64,000 nucleotides of DNA, from NCBI GenBank assembly GCA_032433765.1, contig JAVIAB010000102.1, positions 8,809,521 through 8,873,520 of the forward strand, written 5' to 3'. Numbering within the stretch: the first letter of the stretch is position 1; each line of letters opens with the position of its first letter. Of this stretch, positions 59,283 through 64,000 are shown one piece after another. The notes under the pieces are model-generated. The model was given only the letters and a program-made list of their open reading frames with translations, ran no database searches and was not told where the DNA came from. Source of the stretch: Megaustenia siamemsis (taxonomy: Eukaryota > Mollusca > Gastropoda > Stylommatophora > Ariophantidae). Position numbers and translations under genes: made by a program.

Positions 59283-59657
59283 CTACAACATTCTAGAACT
59301 GCCGAGACAGGCTGCCACCTTGCTTTGAGCTGGGAATGTCCGCCAAATCAATTCTGTTCCAATTATCGATCTAAAGGAGTATACCAGGTCACGTGTGTCT
59401 AAAGAAATCTGGTTAATTCCTGAGGCGAATATTATCTCCGGGAGTGATAAAGAATACAATGTTTGCAATGTTATGTGTGTTATCGTCACGATTCTTTCAG
59501 TCGAATTCTTTATGTTACCAGAAACGTAGAAAACAATTATGAAATCGTTGACCTTTTGACCTCGACTTAATAGTCTAACAATACAAATATTTGTAGCCGC
59601 GTCACAAACAGCCCGTTGGTTTTGGGGAAACCCTCGTAATTTCCATTCTGTTAACAC
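59283..59657 (-). other. unexplained 124-codon ORF
   Basis: The minus-strand frame is open from MLTEWKLRGFPQNQRAVC to the end SKVAACLGSSRML. It has a plausible amino-acid mix and a hydrophobic stretch (DFIIVFYVSG) but no motif I recognise and no repeat relationship. It could be a relic exon or chance. A first-exon or GPCR-remnant origin cannot be excluded. Confidence 0.3.
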
Positions 59658-59889
59658 TTAAGTGTTTTCCACTCTAGGAATCAAGATGACAAAGTGCGAA
59701 GACTGGAAAATAGCAATAGAAAATGAATAGATATATTGTTTGAGTATTGGGGAAAAGAAAAAGAAACGATTGTAGACATACTGGATTGTGGTGTGGTAGG
59801 CTACGTCTTGTGTAGAAACATTTGATTTCTTCGCAGAATGAAAGAACTCCCGTGAAGAAACTCACAAGTTGATTACACATAATTGACTT

Positions 59890-60060
59890 CTATCGCGCCA
59901 GTAATGACGTAAACAAACTAGCCAGCGTTGAAGAGAAGGTAAGCTTTCGAGCCAGAAAAGCGAAATTACATTCGTGGATTTGATCGATGAAATCATGCTA
60001 GCAAAGGGCAATACTTGGACGCCCGCGCGGGCTGTAAGCGTCACTCATTGGCTCATCGAT
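59890..60060. promoter_or_regulatory. possible CpG-rich promoter-like patch
   Basis: A GC-rich island in AT-rich DNA holds the palindrome gcccgcgcgggc (60021-60032), an inverted CCAAT (attgg, 60047-60051) and tgacgtaa (about 59905, CRE-like). It lies 12 kb upstream of the first helicase coding exon in that gene's direction, and 0.7 kb upstream of the GPCR. No transcript start is visible. Confidence 0.25.
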
Positions 60061-60064
60061 TTGT

Positions 60065-60735
60065 AGCCCACTCTAAAATCATAGGCGGAACTTTGGATCA
60101 GAATAAAAGACATCTTAATTAAATAGAATATTTACCAAGCACGGATGTGTACTATTAAAAAAAAAAAACTAAATACAATAATTTTAAATATAAGGCCTAT
60201 TGTATAACAACAGTCTCAGATATTCATTTGTTTTTATTTTGTTCGTAAACTTGTTTTATTTATTTAAGTGTATTCGATTTATATGTACAAGCTATCTTTC
60301 GTAACATTATACACAGCCGCAGTCTACGCCTCTGACTGTTTAACATATGGGCGTATGGTATCTATTCTATGTTGGATTTGAAGAGATTTACGACAACACT
60401 CGATCTATCCTTAATTGATAAGTTCGTTAACACAACAAACCTTGTGTCTGTGGATGTTACTAGTTCATCCAATATGGTGGCTTGTTGTAACAACCACGCC
60501 CTGTTATAATGAGGGAGATAACACTGAACTAACCAACGATACATACCGATGAGCCCAGCAGACATGCATGTAGACAGACATTTACAACAGACATTACATC
60601 TACTTTACTGTAGATAATTCTGATCATTACAGACCCCATAAATACGCCATAGAGCCAAACTTAAAAGGACAGCCAGTATTTAATCTATTGATGCGGGTGT
60701 TTCTTTCTATACTTAGACCAAAGCTATTGTACCAT
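60065..60735. other. unassigned 5' region of the GPCR gene
   Basis: AT-rich. No TATA box or splice-flanked exon could be supported. Confidence 0.4.
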
Positions 60736-60739
60736 TAAA

Positions 60740-61769
60740 ATGGCGAATATAACCAAAGGTTTGACTGAAACGGGGTCAAGCAAGAATATTGTCCTCATCA
60801 GTAAAGAAACCAACATGACGATAAGATGGACCTTTTACTTTGTCATCTTCCCGTGTTTCGGGATTGTTGGTACTGTCGCAAACGTGATCAACCTTACAAT
60901 TATTTCAAGAAAGGGCTTCAAAAAGAGCTCAAATATTCTCCTCTCAGCCTTAGCCCTTCTGACGTCATGTTTCTGGTTGGTTTGACTAATTTTCCACGAA
61001 CGGTTATCTTCGCAAGTGTGCCCCAAGTTTTACAGTTCTCGGAGACCATCAATTACGTGTTTTACATCTTTTATATCATATTTTCAATGGTTTATATCAT
61101 AGGGCTTCAGTGTTCTATGGTGATTCCAGTACTTATCACTGGTGAACGCCTGCTAGCGATATTCAAACCTTTAACATTTACCAGAATTGTGACTCCGTTG
61201 CGAACAGTTGTGTCTTATCTTGCATATTCATTCTATTTCTCATTGGCTCTGTTTATCAGTATCTCGTGTGCTTCGGGCTTAAACTAGTCATCCTAAGGGG
61301 ATATCATTGGGTCTATTTTCTTACACAGAACGATATCACCAAGACATGAAAAGTGGACAGTACCAACTGTATAGAGAGTTTTTTAACTACATAACAGGGG
61401 CTGTACAATTGTTCTCGTTTTGTTTGGTTCAGTTGTTATTGGGGTGAAGGTCACCATGATCACCACCAAGCACAGACAACTCACATCAGGTGGAGCTGTT
61501 AACAAACAAATGTCCGACAAATCTGTCTCGAGAACAACCAAAACTTTATTAAGCATTTGTATCTTATACCTTGTATGTAGTGGGTTTGGGTTTGTGATGA
61601 GTACATCGCCTTGTTACCATCTCTCAATGAAAGAACTCAAAAAATTGTGCTAGATTTGTTTAAGGACCTTCTGGTATCCGCCAACAGCATTGGTAATTTT
61701 ATTATTTATGTTGCCGTTAATAAAACGTTCATGAACTCAGAGACGGCTGTGAGATGTTGGAAAACTTGA
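60740..61769 (+). pseudogene. class A GPCR (chemoreceptor-like), intronless, frameshifted in the assembly
   Basis: A seven-helix receptor read through six frames in order. The N-terminus has N-glycosylation sites (MANITKG, ETNMTIR). TM1 has GIVGTVANVINLTIISRKG, with the conserved Asn in VANVINL. TM2 has LLSALAL(x)DVMFLVGLTNF, with the conserved Asp. TM3 ends ITGERLLAIFKP, an ERL variant of the DRY box. A TM4-TM5 region follows, then the loop TTKHRQLTSGG, TM6 near LLSICILYLVCSGFGFV, and TM7 VSANSIGNFIIYVAVNKTF, replacing NPxxY with NSIGNFIIY. Single-base losses occur near 60958, 61262, 61342, 61418 and 61597. Adding five bases gives 345 codons with the stop, a normal length for the family. The wording resembles gastropod rhodopsin-type chemosensory receptors. 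The ligand is unknown. Confidence 0.8.
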
Positions 61770-61774
61770 CACTT

Positions 61775-62165
61775 TTAGTTCGAGTATAATAACAGAAAAG
61801 TGACATGTGTATGAAGTTGTCAACAAACTGGTAATTGTCAGCAATAACAATTATCAGTACACATATAACAAATTATGTTTGTTTGTTATTCCCTTTTAAA
61901 GGTGTTTATGGTAAAACTATATGTGTTATGTTTGACAGTTTATCAATGTTATTACTTGGCAACACAACTAGGCCTTCATAATGATTTCTGAACTACATTC
62001 TAATAGAAGGTGTGAGTGTAATAACAGATCCTGCAGAAACAGTGAAACAAAGAAATGGTGAACAAAGATATTATGTCCACATAACACAGTGATCACGAGA
62101 ATAAAAGCAAATTAAAATATGTGAAAACAAACAAACATCTAGTAAATAAATAAAAACAAAATCAA
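61775..62165. other. no recognised feature
   Basis: 3' flank of the GPCR. Several near-duplicate AT-rich phrases; no gene. Confidence 0.5.
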
Positions 62166-62171
62166 GGGTTA

Positions 62172-62492
62172 TGAGATTTTTCTTATCAGTGGTTTATTTA
62201 TCCATCCATCTATCTATTTTATCAGTGGTTTATTTATCCATCCATCTATCTATTTTCTTATCAGTGGTTTATTTATCCATCCATCTACTATTTTCTTATC
62301 AGTGGTTTATTTATCCATCCATCTATCTATTTTCTTATCAGTGGTTTATTATCCATCCATCTATCTATTTTCTTATCAGTGGCTTATTTATCCATCCATT
62401 TATCTATTTTCTTATCAGTGGTTTATTTATCCATCAGCTATCTATTTCTTATCAGTGGCTTATTTATCCATCCATCTATCTATTTTCTTATC
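62172..62492. repeat. 39-40-bp minisatellite, ~8 copies
   Basis: The unit is 'ttttcttatcagtggtttat' plus 'ttatccatccatctatcta'. It borders the (CTAT)n tail of the minus-strand LINE that follows, which is the likely seed. Confidence 0.92.
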
Positions 62493-63500
62493 GAGCCGAA
62501 AACAGCACATAGGTAGCAATTCTAGACTCTCTATGTTCGACTATCTTTGTTATCAAATGCCAGACCTTGAACAGGATCCGCAATGTATCACGCCACACTT
62601 TCCTGTTTTGGGTGAGTTGTTCAATCTCGACGAGGGAGCTGCTGCCTGTTGTTGTTGCCCCAGTGTTCTTTTTATTGTTTTCTTTAGGTCGACTCTTTTT
62701 CTTTTACACTCTGGTTCCCATTTGAGGGCTGCTTTGAGACTCTTTTTTGTTTTTCTCATCCCAACCTATGACCATCTTCTCTTGTTTTTATAGGCGAATT
62801 TTTGCTCTCTCATTTCTCTTATTTCTGCATAAGTCTTGAACTCATTCCATAGCATACAAAGTATTTTGTTGTTTTTAAATGCGTGACGTTTATTTTCTAT
62901 TTCTTTAACGTTTTTTCTTCCAGCTCTCGAAACATAAGTGAGGGCGGATAATACATTTTGATTTGAAAATCCTGGGATTTATTATTATGCTTAATAATTT
63001 TGATTTCCATATTTCATCACGATTTTCGAAATCATTGTTGCATTCTGATTTTAATTTCTTTGTGTCTCCTTGATCTAAGCAGCTTTCCAAGATTTTACAA
63101 GCGATCTACTTATTTTATTGCTTTTCCTTCCAAATATATTTGTTCTATTAGGCAAATTTGATTTTTCATTACCTTTGTCCTTTTTTGGTTGATCTCAAGC
63201 CCAATTTTCCTAGCCATTTAATGACAAGGCATTTGTTTTTTCTTACATCATCTTCACGTTGATGTTGAGACGAATTATTTTGTCCGAAAAATCAACGTCC
63301 TCCGATTGCAATCCAAGTGTCCATCCAATGCCTTTTGTCACCTCTACAGCATTACTGCTTTCTGAAGTCGATGGTTATTCTAATTAACAAGGGAGATACA
63401 ACACATTGTTTCACTCTGGTATCAATCTGGAACCACTCACTCAGATCCTGCCTCTGTGAGACGTGCACATGATAAACCGTCGTACAGATTTTTGATGATG
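62490..63500 (-). mobile_element. LINE related to family N, degraded
   Basis: Minus strand from the 3' tail 'cgagccgaaaacagcacata'. It carries fragments WEPECKRKRVDLKKTIKRTL, DEIWKSKLLSII and IGLEINQKRTKVM-like (near 63180-63220), plus an RT-core remnant near 63260-63400. Many frameshifts; an old copy. Confidence 0.7.
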
Positions 63501-63529
63501 TTTCATAATTTTTTGTGGTGTTCTATGTT

Positions 63530-64000
63530 GTCTTGGTATGTTCCACAATGATCTCTATGTACGTTTCACACTGAGTCTCTATGTATGTTCCACAATGAGT
63601 CTCTATGTATGTTCCACAATGAGTCTTTATGTATGTTCCACAATGAACTCTATGTATGTTCCACAATGAGTCTCTATGTATGTTCCACAATGAATCTCTA
63701 TGCATGTTCCACAATGAGTCTCTATGTACGTTTCACACTGAGTCTCTATGTATGTTTCACAATGAGTCTCTATGTATGTTTCACAATGAGTCTCTATGTA
63801 TGTTTCCACAATGAATCTCTATGTATGTTCTACAATGAGTCTCTATGTACGTTTCACACTGAGTCTCTATGTATGTTTCACAATGAGTCTCTATGTATGT
63901 TTCACAATGAGTCTCTATGTATGTTTCACAATGAGTCTCTATGTATGTTTCACAATGAGTCTCTATGTATGTTTCACAATGAGTCTCTATGTATGTTCAC
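63530..64000. repeat. 24-bp minisatellite, ~19 copies, continues past the window
   Basis: The unit is 'gagtctctatgtatgtttca' plus 'caat', in two flavours (ttcc and tttc). Minus-strand ORFs such as THCETYIE repeated are array translations. Confidence 0.95.

Overview
This is eukaryotic, animal DNA. It is AT-rich and intron-bearing, and most of it is repeats. The protein-coding evidence points to a mollusc, most likely a heterobranch or pulmonate gastropod. There is a secreted protein that alternates EGF-like repeats with a lectin-like F5/8-type region, an intronless class A chemoreceptor-like GPCR, and a very dense mixture of tRNA-derived SINEs and non-LTR retrotransposon 3' ends. The organism is an inference; no sequence could be searched.

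Layout. (1) 0-7 kb: LINE and SINE debris, a 134-bp tandem repeat and a 38-bp minisatellite. (2) 7.03-8.60 kb, minus: the EGF/F5-8-type secreted protein gene. (3) 9-16.4 kb: more LINE/SINE debris, followed by a fixed 100-N scaffold gap at 16453-16552. (4) 17.08-47.65 kb, minus: nine consecutive exons of a DDX11/CHL1-type DNA helicase. They cover the N-terminus, Walker A, an acidic linker and the start of helicase domain 1. The exons total under 1 kb and are spread over 30.6 kb. Their introns hold nearly all the mobile DNA of this stretch: a full-length mariner-like transposon, a hAT remnant, four or more SINE families, at least nine LINE families and several large minisatellites. The remaining two thirds of the helicase were not found left of the gap. 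(5) 48-60 kb: LINE 3' ends, a 420-bp MITE with perfect 8-bp target duplications, and an old minisatellite array broken up by four retroelements. (6) 60.74-61.77 kb, plus: the GPCR. (7) 62-64 kb: a LINE remnant between two minisatellites, the last of which runs off the window.

Two themes matter for any reader. First, every long gene is broken by single-base deletions, never insertions, mostly in short homopolymers. I count about 17 across the helicase, the EGF gene, the GPCR, the transposase and a LINE ORF. Restoring one base at each site makes every reading frame divisible by three, and exon phases then join perfectly. This looks like an unpolished long-read assembly rather than wholesale gene death. 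Second, the repeats are layered and many carry readable target-site duplications (TSDs), so relative insertion order can be read. Examples are SINE in LINE, LINE in SINE, and LINE tail in LINE in SINE. One SINE family shares its 3' tail with one LINE family, which points to its mobilising partner.

Family labels used below are my own: A, M, O, T, U (SINE-like); F, H, I, J, L, N, P, Q, R, V (LINE fragments); B, C, D, E, G, K (unclassified dispersed repeats).
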